NCBI GenBank assembly: GCA_022113835.1
Contig: JAILWY010000009.1
Location: forward strand, 1,525,501-1,589,500
Source: Atopsyche davidsoni
Lineage: Eukaryota > Arthropoda > Insecta > Trichoptera > Hydrobiosidae
DNA length: 64,000 nt
Direction of reading: 5' to 3'
Both the position numbers and the translations under genes were made by a program. Positions 1 to 12,450 of this stretch are shown here, piece after piece. Position 1 is the stretch's first letter. The number at the start of each line of letters is the position of its first letter. The notes under the pieces were generated by a model, which made no database searches, was not told where the DNA came from, and saw nothing but the letters and a program-made list of their open reading frames with translations.

Positions 1-3000
1 ATATCTCAATAATATTTTTTGTGCTGGATTCCTGGTAAAAGTTTAAACTTATAAAATCAACATTATGTCATTCCTTAGTAGAAGATTGGTGCGACCGAAA
101 CGTGAATCATTTCCAAGCACAAAAAACCGCTAAAATTTCTTGGTAATATTATGATATATATAAAAAATCTACGAAACTTAAAATTTTACAGAAAATAGTG
201 AATAGATTTATTTATACTTCCGTCATAAGTAAAAACACAGTAATTCCATTATAAAAGTATTTTAAAAATCTATTTTTTTTAATGCGGAACTTGAAAATTT
301 GTAGTTATCGTGTTCTGTTCATACTTCCCGTGTTATTTTTATAAAGATTAAATATTATTAATAAAATTAAAAGTACACGGTAATTACAAGGATTAAAAAG
401 GACTGGCCCGCCAATTGCACTCGCCGTGTGGAAGTTTTATTTGCTATTGATTTTTTAAATACTCAGTTCTTTAGTATTATATCGCGTTTTTTTTTCATTT
501 TAAATGTTCCGACGTTTAAGTCCCGGAACTGGAGCTATCTTTAGGAACAGAAAAAATAGCATAATAACCCAGGAAAAGGAGCGGTAAAACATACAAAAAT
601 TAACAAGAAAACAACAACGGCCGCCAAAATTTACTAACATTTCTAACCTTATTAGCTAATTATTCAATATTTGTTGAATTATATAATTCGAATTGTTTAA
701 AGAATGAGTGGTCAAGTCATTAATAAATTTTAAGTACAGTGAAACTGATGTCATGAATAAGATTGAATCAATTAACTGCAAGTTTTAATTAATTCAAACA
801 CTAGTGAAATATTTAGTAACAATGATAAAAGACGCAACAGAATGATACAAAAATTCCATGAAAAAATTAATTTACTATAAAATGTACATATATGAGACGT
901 ATTTTTAAAATTTTTGATTACTACCATTTTTTTTAAAATCTCTTAAAAAAGTCTCGGGTGAGAGATTGCCTCAAAAAATACAAACGTTTCAAAATATTGA
1001 ACACATATTATTACTTGCAATTATTAATCACAAATGAAGATGTGCACGCTCAAATCATAACAGACATTGCGCAAGTCATCATAAGTAAACCGAACTGTAC
1101 TCGTAAAAAAACATGTTCGCGTAGTAAATTATCGTATTATGATGCATTCTTTTTTTTTTTTTTTGTTTTCTTTCGTGGCAGTGTTTTTTTTTTTTTTGAA
1201 TAGGAAATTTTATTCTTTTGATCAAATCGTTCAAGTAGACATTCAAACAAACAGTCAGGTGTTGCGCAAGTCACCTTCCCGGCTCACGCACTTGCGGCAA
1301 GTGAACCAGTTCTCGGGCCCGACGAGCGGCAGTGGCGGCCGGTCGAGTCGGGTTTCGTAACACCATCTCGCGCGCTGGCCTTCGGTTTTTTGTGAATCAA
1401 TTCACGTTGGTTTTTATTAATAGTTTTTGGCCGCACTTTTGTAACAACAGAACAATAACGCGGCAGGATCTCGGCCCGGGCCGCGAGACCCCCTTTTGTT
1501 TGCGGGCCCGCCGAATGTGTTTGCGCTTTTTTTTTTGCCGCTCCGGTAAAAAAAAACGTGGCAAGCTCGTATCGTTAGAGGGAAATAATAAAAACCTACG
1601 CGCTACACTGCCATATCTAATTGGAATGGTACAACCCAATTAATTAATGATTATACCGATGTATGATGATTTGTTTGTAGGTTTATTCCGCTTAGAGCTT
1701 GAAGCGGATAATAAATTAACAATATAAAGCTAATGAATAAGATAGCGTACTGAGGTTGTATTTTTTATTGAAAAGTCGAATCTCATATTTCAAGGTCATT
1801 TACAAACTAAAATGTGAAAGTTGTTTTACCATCTAATTATAATTGTATTTTGCTTTTCAAAATGATTATTACAATTAGTTATACAATTAAAAAACCTTTA
1901 ATTTCAGTGCGTATTTTTTTTTTTACTAAAACAACAAAAAAGCGTTGCTAAGTATTTTTTTTAATATTCTGTTCAATATGATGGTTAAAACGGGGAAAAG
2001 TAATGCTTATAAATTATACGATTTGGTTTTTTTTTGTAACATCGAATATTTAAAGCACGATAGTTGCTTTCCTACCCTACAACGAGGAATGTATAGTAAA
2101 ACAAAAGCCACAAAGAGAGTAGCGTAGGCATATCTTACGAGAATGTGAATAGACCTTTGTGTCAGGAGATTCCTATGAAATAGTCAATTGAGACGAGAAG
2201 TTTACAAAAAAGCACCTGCGGAGGCGAACGCTCCGAGGCGCGGCCTTGACTGCGGCCACCGGGATCGGCCTCTATTCTCGCCACGAGCCGCCGCGGCAGG
2301 AGGCCCTCTGTTTACCAACACGGCGGCAACAAGAGCAGAGCCTCGGGCCGGGGACACCTTCAGGGACTCCTCTGCCCGCACCACCGCCCACGTGCTCGGA
2401 CACAAGCCGCACGCTCGCGACGTTACACTATTACTGCCCAAAAAACAGCAGACGACTTTTACATTTGTATACAACATTTTGGCGTTTTCATTATGAAAGA
2501 ATATACCAGAGCTTTAAAAAAATATTTAAAAAAAAATATTCGCGTCGAGTCATTTCAGCTTTCTTCCAAGTTCATTGGCAAGGAGCTTAGTCACGTGACG
2601 AGTGAATTACCGTTTTTTTTTATTCTAAAAAAAATTGCGGTACTCTATACAAAAACGTTTTCTTTGTATAGAGAAAAAATTCATTCTATTGCCGCAGTGA
2701 CAAGAATCAAGCGTGGGTTCCGGAAGTTAGATGAGGATTAATTCAACTTGTGGATTCACCTGCGGTGACAGACGGGTAAGAGATCCACGTTGCTGGCGTT
2801 GCTTTGCATTTCAGGAGACAACTGAACGTTTTAAATCCACCCAAGCCCAATCACTCCTTATTTGACAAGCAAAAACGCTTGACTTTTGGTTTCAACTTTG
2901 AATTGCGTATGAGAATGACCATTCGCAGCTATTCGTTGAGCCTGGATTTAATATCTGTTTAAAACAACACGTCAGTGAGTCCTTCGGTTGAATAGTATAT

Positions 3001-6000
3001 ATAATAAACGCATGTTAGTAAGTTTTGGCAGCTGATATTATTAGATGATTTGGTTTGCTTGAAATTTTTGAAGACGGTCCCAACACTAGAACCGAAACTG
3101 CTTCAACCCAACCCGAGAAACCAAAACATCCAATGTAAACGCGAGTTATGAAAAAATAGTCGCTGCAATAGACAAGCGTATCACCACACAGAAGAAACGG
3201 TAAAAATAGTGAAAGTATGTGGACCGGTTATCAATGCGTTCGACTAACCGCCGAGAGGCCATCAGCTGGGATGATGAGCAAGTAAGAGTGAGTCGAGGTT
3301 TTACTTTCATTGCAGCGAAGCGAACCGCTTCTAACGACGTCCACGGCCGGCGTTTTCCTTTTCAAAGTAATTGCTCCATAAAAAATAATCAATTTCACTT
3401 TGTGCAGACGATTCCGCGGCGGCGAGGCGGCAGTGTGTGGCCGGCCACTGCTGCGAACGGGCGGTTCTAGTTAAAATTAGAAAGGGACATTAAAATCAGC
3501 TGTTTTGTTTGCATTTCGATTTCGTTTTCTTCGCTAGAAACTGCAACCGTTTTAATATTCCGCTCTTTCGCGGCCCGCTCTGTTTGCTTTGCGCTCCAGC
3601 GGAGGAGCTTTGAGCTTCGCGGGACGTTCTCTCGGAATCTCACGGGTGTAATTTTCAGCGAGTAATAGAAAAATACATTGCGAAATTTCTAATTTTTTTA
3701 TGGTTATTGATGAATATTAAATTACAAATTTTAAAAATGAGAATTGCTTTTTACTTGGGTGTTATGCTGCGTTTTTATTTTAAATATCACTGGCACTGAA
3801 ACCGTCGTCAGAAAGCCCCTTCAGAAGGGATCGAAACGACGTAAACTTCAAATGAAAACAAAGAAATTTTAGCAATAACGGTTGCCAAAACCTCAGCTTT
3901 GTAAATGTATATTTTATAAATATGGCCAACGATTTTTATTTACATATTGAAGATTTTATACTATGGGTTAGGCGTCTGAATATTATTAAAAAAAGTATTT
4001 TTAAATCTAAAATGTAGTATCAGAAAAGAATCGCCTGTAGAGCTGAGATTAGAAGTTACTCATTATTAATATTAACTATCAATTTGTAACTGAATATAGC
4101 AATAATCGTTATTACGAGATCAATAATGCAGAACCAATACCAGAGGGGAATCACCTCTGGAGCCGAGATGCCCCACTGAGGTGAAAAATGCCGTTCTTAC
4201 GCAACGCCGAGCCGAGGGGCTATTCTTAGTTCATTTGACTACATTATCGGTTTATCACGCATTCGCAGTACACTCGGGACTTGACCTACATATTAATCGA
4301 TTTATTTGTTCTGTAAATCAATAACTCGCCGTACAACTGCGAGTGCTTTATCGACGCCAATTGGTGCCGACACGCGCCTTTTGCTGTTTTGATTGCGGGC
4401 GCACAAAAATTATGCTCACCCCTGTAAATAATCTCAAATTTCAGATGAATAATAGTGACATGAGGCAATTACCATTATATAAAAATTTCAAAGAATTTTA
4501 ATTGATAACAATGCGTGATAACAAGTGTAATAAATTTAACAGCAAATTTACGATTGAGTATGACTCAACCTACACGGGGATAAGTTTAACTAGATAGTTT
4601 GAAGTTTATTAATTAAGATGAGGAATGAACCGGGGAATTCGTGGTTAAGAACTTTGTTAATATTTCAGGCACGTTTCTTTATAAATGAAATTAATTCAAA
4701 AATATCATTAACAAACCGTCTCAATGTTCTAACGTTTCAGTAACGGGTACTGCAGCCATTTTTAGTGAAACTATACTTAAAATAACAGTACTTTCTTAAA
4801 TTTAATAATAATGAGACACAACATGAGCTGAATAAAATAAGCAAAATTATGTATATCTCAGTGTGATTCTCAATATAGTATGAGCACATTGAATCTATTG
4901 TTTATAATAATAAATTAAAACGAATGTCAGTACTGTGCCCGATACGCGGCCGACTTACAGAATTATAATTATTTATATTGTTTATTGTGTGTTTATCTTT
5001 AACCTCTTTGGCGGGCAGTTCATTTGCATAATCAACTAGCCTGGCAGACTACATAAGTGCACATAATGCAGCTTGACTACTCTTGATGAAGGATGGACCA
5101 TCACCTGCGCCACCCTGTCACCGGCCATTTCAACTTATCGTGATCATTAAAGATACGCTTATTTATGGTGATGGAAGCTGTCGATAAAAACAAACAAAAA
5201 ATAAAATGCAGTATAAAATTATCAATTAAAAGCTACCGATCTGAAAAAAATAAGTGTGAAAGTAGAAAGTATATTCTAAAAAAATTTAAATAATATATCA
5301 CCTTAATTTTATTATGGATCTCTTAAGTTTATATTTTAAATTTTATGAAAAGCGATTTTTTTTTTGTCTAGCGTGGATCGCATGCCACGAATATATATTT
5401 GTTTGGCATTTGGCACTTGAAAATTATGCAATATCATTATAGTTATTAATACAAAAATTTTGATCATAATCAAAATGGCTAAGAGTTCTTATTTTCTTTG
5501 ATAATCTCCAAGCTGTTTGGTTAATCATATTTGTTACAAAACCATCGCCTAAAAATATCGGTCTAGTCACGACTCCATAATATCGAATAAAAAAGGGCAA
5601 AGTCGAACACACAAACTGGAATACGCAAATTACTAAGTCGGCGGAATAACCGGATGGGAAACATTTCCACTATCTATTTGCAAATTTTATCAACCTTTAA
5701 AAAGTAGACCTAGAAATACGACCGGATGACAAAAATCAAAATCACATTTTTCTTAAATTTCACAAAAATTTGTAAACTAGTCCGAAAAACGAAAAGTCTA
5801 AAAACAACCGGATGACCGGGTAATTAATTGCGTTGTATTGACAAAACCAACGAAAGGTCACCGTCGATAATCGACCATTACCGTTTTTCAATCTCAAATT
5901 ATTTGTTTTGTGTTGCTAACTCTATGCAGTCACTCCAAAAACAGGTATCGCGGGTTTGAAATTCGATTAGTCTACAATATTAATTAATTTAAAAAAAAAC

Positions 6001-7130
6001 ACACACAAACACAGCACCTGGATGCGCTCGCCGCAGCGGCCCGGCCCACTCTTGTTTCGCGAAACTGATACGCGGTCTGTGATTAATCGCGAAAGGTAAA
6101 AACAGGTAAAAGACACTCAGTTTTATTTATTGCACGACATCAGAAATAAACTTCACAATTTAAGACAAACTGGTATTCCAATCTAAAAGAGAAATTGAAT
6201 ACTTTTGGCGAGCATCGGCACGGACATATTTAATGTCATATTTTAAACTCGATTTATCGCCGTGGATGTTAATCCAGTCAAAGCGCGCGCGGATTTATTC
6301 ACAAATATTTTATCAATAATTTTAAATTATTTGAATCAAAAATTTGAATAAGTTATTTAAAAATGCTTTCGTTAATACCAAATTAGTTTTAAACAAACAA
6401 AAATAAACGTATCGATAGCGAGAAAAATAAAAGTATATAAACGCTGTTGGAAGGCTTTAAAAAATATATATGTTCAGTTTTACACTTCGAGGATCATACC
6501 GAAGAGGCTTATTTATACAAACAGTTGCCGAATTAATCCTCTCGGCTTTTGCTCGCACACTGCGAATTCCTTTGGGGCCTCATTGCGTATTCCTCGCGCT
6601 CATTCGGCTGGCTGGTTATCTCGTCTCGCCTTCGCAACGCTTCCACGTCCAGCCCGCGTCTCCGCATTATAACTTTGACTTTTTATTCCGCAGGAAATCG
6701 GTATTTTTTTTCATTCACGGGACCAGTTTTTTGAAACCTGCAGTTGACTCCGCTTTACACCGCCGCCGCGTGCAACATATCAAATATTTATTACTCCGCA
6801 GGCGCAAGCGAATTCAGGAATTTAATTATGAACGAAAATACTTCAACCGAAACACGAGTGGAATAAAATAAGCGCACTTCATTCACCTCGCGCGACATCG
6901 ACGCGCACCGAGCGAAGATTCACGTATATCTACGAGACCGTCGTCACAGCACCGGCGTAAATATTACAATATTAGAAATATATACGCGTATATTATAAAT
7001 ATTGAAAAACAATGCGCGTAAATTGATATAAAGTTTGAAAATTAATATTAAATGCGTGTGCTCACTTATCGCGTTGACAGCCGATTCCTTCGCAGATAAC
7101 GTCGAGCACGTGCTATTGCATTTCAATCGA
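1..7130. other. Non-coding AT-rich stretch with CpG-rich patches
   Basis: I see no recognisable protein, tRNA or rRNA gene here. The stretch is AT-rich with long A/T runs (for example around 1150-1197), broken by richer patches near 1260-1570, 2210-2420, 3400-3620 and 6540-6800. The open frames that cross it are short, rich in simple sequence and match no family I know. The patches could be regulatory or untranslated exons of a gene outside the window, but nothing proves it. A possible Penelope-like tail near 3800-3900 is listed separately. Confidence 0.6.
3783..3900 (+). repeat. Dispersed repeat, possibly Penelope-like 3' tail (copy 1)
   Basis: The stretch carries a GATCGAAACGACG-like word followed about 60 bases later by AACGGTTGCCAAAACCT (about 3877-3893). 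The same two words in the same order recur at about 39,400-39,510 (GACCGAAACGTCG, then AACGGCTGCCAAAACCT), and the second word recurs at 16,178-16,195. The CGAAACGTCG word is common in spacer and tail regions of Penelope-like elements, which is the basis for the tentative assignment. No coding part is visible. Confidence 0.35.
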
Positions 7131-7400
7131 TCACGGACATCGGGTTCACGTAGTCGGATTCCGCAGAACGAGGCACAGCCGAATTCGCGAGGAGCGCCCA
7201 GCAGGCCGGGTCGCCGTCCACTGCGGCCGGAGATGACTCGCGCCCGCGGACCGGTAATCGCGGCCGCCCGAAACGCCCGCGACGGACCGCGGATTCGCTC
7301 GCGCGGAGAAAGTCGTTTGCGGGCGGCTCCACCGCTAATTAACCCATATCACGGCGGGGGGCGCGTGAGAACACCGCCCCCGGGGTGCTGGTCTGATCCA
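7130..7400. other. CpG-rich patch without a recognisable gene
   Basis: The sequence is rich in CG dinucleotides and open in several frames on both strands, giving arginine- and proline-rich translations typical of GC-rich non-coding DNA. It lies directly before the repeat and LINE block at 7.4-8.2 kb. It could be a promoter island or the border of an inserted element. Confidence 0.4.
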
Positions 7401-8190
7401 GAGCAGCCTGGCACCCAGTCGCGGACTCCTGCGAGAAGATCCAAACGCAAAGTAACGAGCTGGAAAGCCCCCCCCCCCCGCCCCTCTTCCACCGTGACTA
7501 CGTCTCACATAATGGACGACGCAGGGTTCCTCTCCCTCCAACAAAATCCTACTCCTAAAATTCATGATCCGCCCTATCCTCACCTACGCCTGCCCCATCT
7601 GGGGTTACATCGCACCTGAGAGACTCAAACCCCTTCAGGTCATCCAGAGCAAAGTGCTACGATGGGCACTGAACGCCCCGTGGTTCGTCCAAAATGCCCA
7701 ACTCCACAGAGACACAAAGACTAAGACGATCCACGAGGTCATCATCGACCTCGCCCACTCCTTCCAAATATCAACCTCCCTAGTTCCAAACCCTTCCATT
7801 AGCCACCTACTAGAGTACAACCTAGAAGATTGCCTCTACCAAAAAAAGCCAAAAGCTATCCCCCCACTTCCCCTCCACCCTCACCAAGTAAGTCTGAAGG
7901 CGTTTAAAGAAAAAAAAACTATTTTTTCTTGTTCCGCCGAAAACACCATATACATTAGCAACGACGCAGGGTCTGATCCCGTCGTCTACGTTGGCAAGCA
8001 GAGCAGCCTGGCACCCAGTCGCGGACTTCTGCGAGAAGGTCCAAACGCAAAAGAACGAGCTGGAGCCTAACCTAACCCTCCTCTCTTCCACCGTGACTAC
8101 GTCTCACGCCATGGACGACGCAGGGTCTGATCCCGTCGTCCACGCTGATAAGCAGAGCAGCTCCTCCCTTTCACCGTGACTACGTCTTCA
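7391..8190 (+). repeat. Degenerate tandem repeat, unit about 165 bp, split by a LINE fragment
   Basis: Three partial copies share the words GAGCAGCCTGGCACCCAGTC and CACCGTGACTACGTCTCAC, followed by ATGGACGACGCAGGG. Copy one runs about 7391-7527, copy two about 7960-8100 and copy three about 8088-8190. The LINE reverse-transcriptase fragment sits between copies one and two, so an element seems to have inserted into, or been carried with, the repeat array. A run of C with one G lies at about 7470-7483. No function is suggested. Confidence 0.6.
7531..7960 (+). mobile_element. Non-LTR retrotransposon, reverse-transcriptase C-terminal fragment
   Basis: The frame reads NKILLLKFMIRPILTYACPI followed by WGY, then LQVIQSKVLRWALNAPWFVQN. 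This is the conserved stretch at the end of the reverse-transcriptase domain of Jockey/CR1-type LINEs, just before the usual LINE C-terminal region. Only about 140 residues remain. The catalytic YxDD region, the endonuclease and ORF1 are absent, so the copy is dead on arrival or truncated. The frame stays open, which suggests fairly recent insertion. Both sides are flanked by copies of the repeat described at 7391-8190. The family is secure; the exact clade is an inference. Confidence 0.8.
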
Positions 8191-8399
8191 TGACTTGAAG
8201 ACAGAAAATAAACCTGTGATATACTGCCTCTACCCCCTTTACACGAATGCAGCATACGTTGATGCAATCCCTGCTTTAGACGAAATTCATACAACGGCAG
8301 TGAATATCGTGCTGATTAAAAATGATAACAAAATATTAAGATTGACTCATTGCGATTGCGAAGGAGGACAATTGAAATATTTCAAGTTTACGAGATAAC

Positions 8400-10600
8400 A
8401 TAACCGTACTATCCTGTAAGAGAAGAAGGTGAGCAGTACGAGACACTCGGTTGTAATGAAACATTTAATACTCAATTAGTCCTTGAAAAACTAACATTTA
8501 TTGACTGCAACTTTATATTGAAAGATAATACTGGTGTGTTTAAAAAGTATGAATGATGTCAAAGAAAATTAGCATGAGAATTAGATTAATTTGTTGAATT
8601 AGACAGATATGCAAATTGTATGTAAGCAGGGCATAACAACATTTCAAAGGCATATAATAAAACTCGTTAATTACTAACTAAAATAATTTCAACAAATATA
8701 TTTTTATCATAAATTGTGATTTTTAAAATCACTGCGCAAAATGAATGCTTATTTATTTAATTAGAGGCAGAATCAGTATACATAAGTAATCAGCAAAATC
8801 ACTTACATAAACTGAAAATTGTCAAAACTTATATATTATCAACTTATACGGTAAGGTGCATTGATATTAATGTAGGTGGGTACCGAATCGCGATCAGAGA
8901 TTTGACAAAAAAAATAGAAGAGCGTAAATTACATTTACCTTAAAACTACCTGGACATAATATACTCATTGGAATATTTATGTTTAAAAATATAACACAAT
9001 AGTAAACACTTCACTTATGAAGCTCCCTGTGCCCAGTGGTGCGAGTCGGTGAGTGAGTGCTGGTGTAAGTACTCGGTACATATTTCTAGCCTTTTAATAA
9101 TAAAATCAATAACCGCAATCGGCCGAGAGCGTCGACCTTTCCGGCCAGGTGAACAAATGACGTGGAAAACGAGTCATCTATTTGGGTTAATATGGAAATA
9201 CAAATGCCGATATCTCCGCGAGCGCGCATCCTTGGCGGCTTTCATTCGCGTGCCAATCCCCGCGTGGCCACGGCGGAAGCGTCCGGCTCCGGGCTCGGCA
9301 CTAAGTCTATGATGAAACACATTCTGACGTGAGTGACACATCATGATAATTACAGCGGCATCAGAAAAACGAGGCAAAATTGAATGAAAGTGACGAAGGG
9401 CAACCTCAAAAGTAGGCGACATTGATTCCGCGTGAAATAATTAATGACTATGCATATTTGAAATGTTGAAATGTTTGCTAATGCAATTTGAAACATCCGC
9501 TATTCTGTTTCATGATACGCACTGAAACTCGACTGTGACTTTAAATAAAATCAACAACTAAAACGTACCTGCAATGTGAAAGTTCAACCGAACTTTAAAA
9601 ACCGATGTAAAAGCAAGTGACGCACAAAAAAGTCAACCGCCAAGAAAATGAAGCAGTCGAATCGACAGTTCACGCAATTGAGTATATCAGCGTAAAAAAA
9701 CACTAGCGATGTTTCACACACTAACAGCACTATTTCAGTGATGCGTTATTTTTAGAACGCCAACTAGTCATGAATTGTTTGCAATTAAACTGAAATATGT
9801 CTGCAAAATAAGCACCCGTGCAGGTACACAGGTCAGACTGAAGTGATTCGCGCTGCCCAACAGCTGATTATTTAAATCAAGTGCACGTTATCTTAAGAAA
9901 ATATTTATAAAATAAATCAATATCACTGGGGTAAGAATCACTTCATTTATTCAGCAATGTTAGATAACAAGAAAATTTGCTTTTTTTTATTATTGATTGA
10001 GGCGGAAAATTTTAACAGCTTTAGCCGCTTGCTCGAATGGTTTTTCTTATTGCGAGCATTATATTAAAAAAGCGCTCTTGAATTAACATATTTTTATTTA
10101 TGGCTATACATTATAACATCTCTCGGTCGATAACAATTCAATTTGCAATACAATAACACTTTATGTGATAAAAGGAATAAGAATTTGAAATATTACATAT
10201 CATTGTCATACTACCAAAGACGCACTTATGAAGATCAGGGATACAATAGCCATTTTCCAAGAGTTTTCAACATTAAAAAAAATAATTAAAAAAGTATTGT
10301 TTCTGTATACAAATACGATGCATCGAGTGCTGGGCTGCTTTTAATTTTCGTTCCGGTCCCGGTACTGAAGCTAACTTCAGGAAAATCGAATTCCTGAAGT
10401 TTGGACCGAATTGTCAAAATTTTAAAGAAGTACCAAGAACGCAGTATTTAGAAAAATCATAAATTTTGTGACGAAATAATTAAAAAATATATTGATGCTT
10501 TCGTTTGTTTTAACTATCGTGAAACTATGCTTGTTTTATAAAAAATAAAATCACGCATGTATATGAGTAAAAATAAGTAAATAACAACAAATTTCAAATG
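8400..10600. other. Non-coding AT-rich stretch
   Basis: I see no gene here. A small CpG-rich patch sits near 9210-9310. The rest is AT-rich with stop codons in all frames. Confidence 0.6.
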
Positions 10601-10635
10601 ATGCTGAAATGAGTATTACACATATAATTTACAAG

Positions 10636-10803
10636 GAGTCACGTGCAGTGAGTGAACGAGTGAATCAAACATACCCAATTGTTTATTACTTCTGTAATAA
10701 AAAAAAAGTTGCTTCAAATAAATCGACACAGAAATGTGTACATACGATACCTACATTTTACAGCGAGTCACGTGCGGTAAGCGAACGAGTGAATCAAACA
10801 TAC
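10636..10803 (+). repeat. Pair of direct repeats, each holding a CACGTG E-box
   Basis: A unit of about 40 bases starting GAGTCACGTGC and ending GTGAATCAAACATACC occurs at 10,636-10,675 and again at 10,765-10,803, 129 bases later, with only a few differences. Each copy contains the palindromic E-box CACGTG (10,640-10,645 and 10,769-10,774). It lies just upstream of the GC-rich island at 10.9-11.2 kb, so a regulatory role is possible but unproven. Confidence 0.55.
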
Positions 10804-10959
10804 CGATCTAGTGCTTTAAATCGCAATGGATAGAATTCAAAAAAACCCACTTCGAACAAACGACAAGGTCGACAAACTCTGCCAGGATCTAGGATGCAAG
10901 ATTTACAGTTGCAAGTGCTTTGTCCGCCGGCTGGACGCGCGGAATTCCCCGCGGCGCAG

Positions 10960-11145
10960 TGCAGTGAGGTGCAGCGCGGTGCAGCGCGGTGCAGCGCGGT
11001 GCAGGAGGGCGCAGAGGGGCGCGGTGGGCGCGGCGGGCGCCATTCCCCGCCGGCCGGCTCGGGAACGGGCGCAGTGGCAGTAGGGCAGAGGGGCGGGGGC
11101 GGGGGCGGGGGCGGGGGCGGGGGCGGGGGCGGGGGGGGGGCTCAA
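10960..11145. repeat. GC-rich simple repeats: decamer array and GGGGGC tract
   Basis: From about 10,966 to 11,010 a ten-base unit like GTGCAGCGCG is repeated about four times. From about 11,091 to 11,140 the hexamer GGGGGC is repeated about seven times and ends in a run of G. The second tract has many closely spaced G runs and could form G-quadruplexes on the plus strand. Open frames through it are low-complexity and not convincing as protein. Confidence 0.8.
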
Positions 11146-11184
11146 ATATAGCCCGGCCACGCGCGCCGCTGCACACCGGCCGCT

Positions 11185-11368
11185 AACTCTGCCTACTCGC
11201 TTGCCGATCTTCTTTTGGACCAAAAATTCAATCAACTCGACGCATTTCGAACAAACAAAAATGTCCGCAATCTCCTAGCCAGTTGGCTGTCCATATATGG
11301 AGTTTGAGTATAAATACTGTGCCCCGACTCTGCCTACGCGTTTGACAATCTTCTCTTGGCCCAAAAAA
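11185..11368 (+). promoter_or_regulatory. Possible core promoter: CArG box and TATA box between direct repeats
   Basis: CCATATATGG at 11,291-11,300 is a perfect CArG box (CC, six A/T, GG), the site bound by serum response factor-type MADS proteins. TATAAAT follows at 11,309-11,315. A word of about 40 bases, ACTCTGCCTAC followed by TTG and a TTCT-TTGG-CCAAAA core, occurs both upstream (11,185-11,225) and downstream (11,328-11,368). The cluster lies directly after the G-rich tract. No coding exon is recognisable downstream, so promoter function is an inference. Confidence 0.35.
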
Positions 11369-11436
11369 ATATTCAAGGGGGCGTATATCATTGAAAAAAA
11401 AATTCCAAATTTATAACATACACAACGATAAAAGTA

Positions 11437-11797
11437 CAGTAATACCCCGCTTTATGCGAGGGATACGTTACGTTACGAAAAAATCGCGTTATGTGAAATT
11501 CGCGTATATCGAGGTTTACGATTAAACATACAAAACTTGAATCAATCACTTTAATTCTAAGGTTCTTTTATGCCTTTTAATTTCTTTTGGGTAGCGTTTT
11601 TTTTGCGTTCTTGTAAAATACGTTCATAACACCCAACGCTGTTTTTAATTGTTAGGAGAAGTCAATGACTGCATTGTGTTCATACACATTCGTAAAATAA
11701 GAAATTCGCGTAATGCGAGGCATTTTAACGCGAAATTTGAAACTCGCGTTATAGTGAAACCGCGCATAACGGGGTCGCATAAAGCGGGGTATTACTA
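11437..11797. mobile_element. Pogo/Tigger-like MITE
   Basis: The left end reads CAGTAATACCCCGCTTTATG and the reverse complement of the right end reads TAGTAATACCCCGCTTTATG, differing only at the first base. TA dinucleotides flank both ends (11,435-11,436 and 11,798-11,799). Subterminal sequence is also inverted-repeat-like, with words such as CGCGTTAT on both sides. It is 361 bp long with no transposase, so it is a non-autonomous element. The pogo-type assignment rests on the CAGTA start and TA target. Confidence 0.75.
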
Positions 11798-12229
11798 TAC
11801 TATTTCGCTACTTATAACTAATCAGAGGAACAGTGTTTTTTTCAGGAATTCGATGTTACAGTGCTGTAAATGTAAACGGTGACCAACAAGTTATTGAGTT
11901 GGTTACAGCATACTCGTCATAACAAACAAGAAAAATATGCGTTGCGTTAAATTTTTTTTTTAAATTGTGCAATACTAAAAATGGATGCATTTGAGCATGT
12001 AATGGCGGCGTCTGTCTCGTCTGCGCGCTTTCAGGCTGCACACACTGGACTGACTTTGTTTGACGGAGCGTAATAAAACACCGGTTAACGATGCGAGTAC
12101 GCGCGGCGCTCGGTTCGGGTAAACTATTCGGAATGACCTCTTACAGTTCAAGTTATAAAAAGCACACGATTCACCTCTGCACGTCCAAACGCTGCCTTTT
12201 TATTTCACTACATATCATATACAGAATCT

Positions 12230-12450
12230 TATATTTTCTTTGTTAAACTGCATCACTTATTTACAATGTAAATGTTGAGTATACTTATTTCGATAGGTGA
12301 TATAGTAATTATCATAATACAGTGTATTTGTGTACGTATGTACTTTAACACATATTTTCTTTGTTATACTACATAACTTGTTGACAATATAGCGTTTAAA
12401 TATAACTGTTTCGATTGGAGATAAAGTAACTCTCATAGTACAGTGTATTT
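12230..12450 (+). repeat. Diverged tandem duplication, unit about 118 bp
   Basis: Two adjacent units share TATTTTCTTTGTTA at their start and ATAATACAGTGTATTT or ATAGTACAGTGTATTT at their end (about 12,230-12,335 and 12,351-12,450). The words GTCCAAACGCTGCCT and GTCCAAACACTACCT flank the pair on the outside (near 12,183 and 12,478). No coding potential is visible. Confidence 0.5.

Noticed and set aside
1139..1360. Open frames across the T runs near 1150-1200
   Set aside because: They are phenylalanine runs from poly-T and have no coding character.
10889..11235. Several open frames across the GGGGGC tract
   Set aside because: They translate to Pro-Arg or Gly-Arg/Gly runs from the simple repeat and have no domain.
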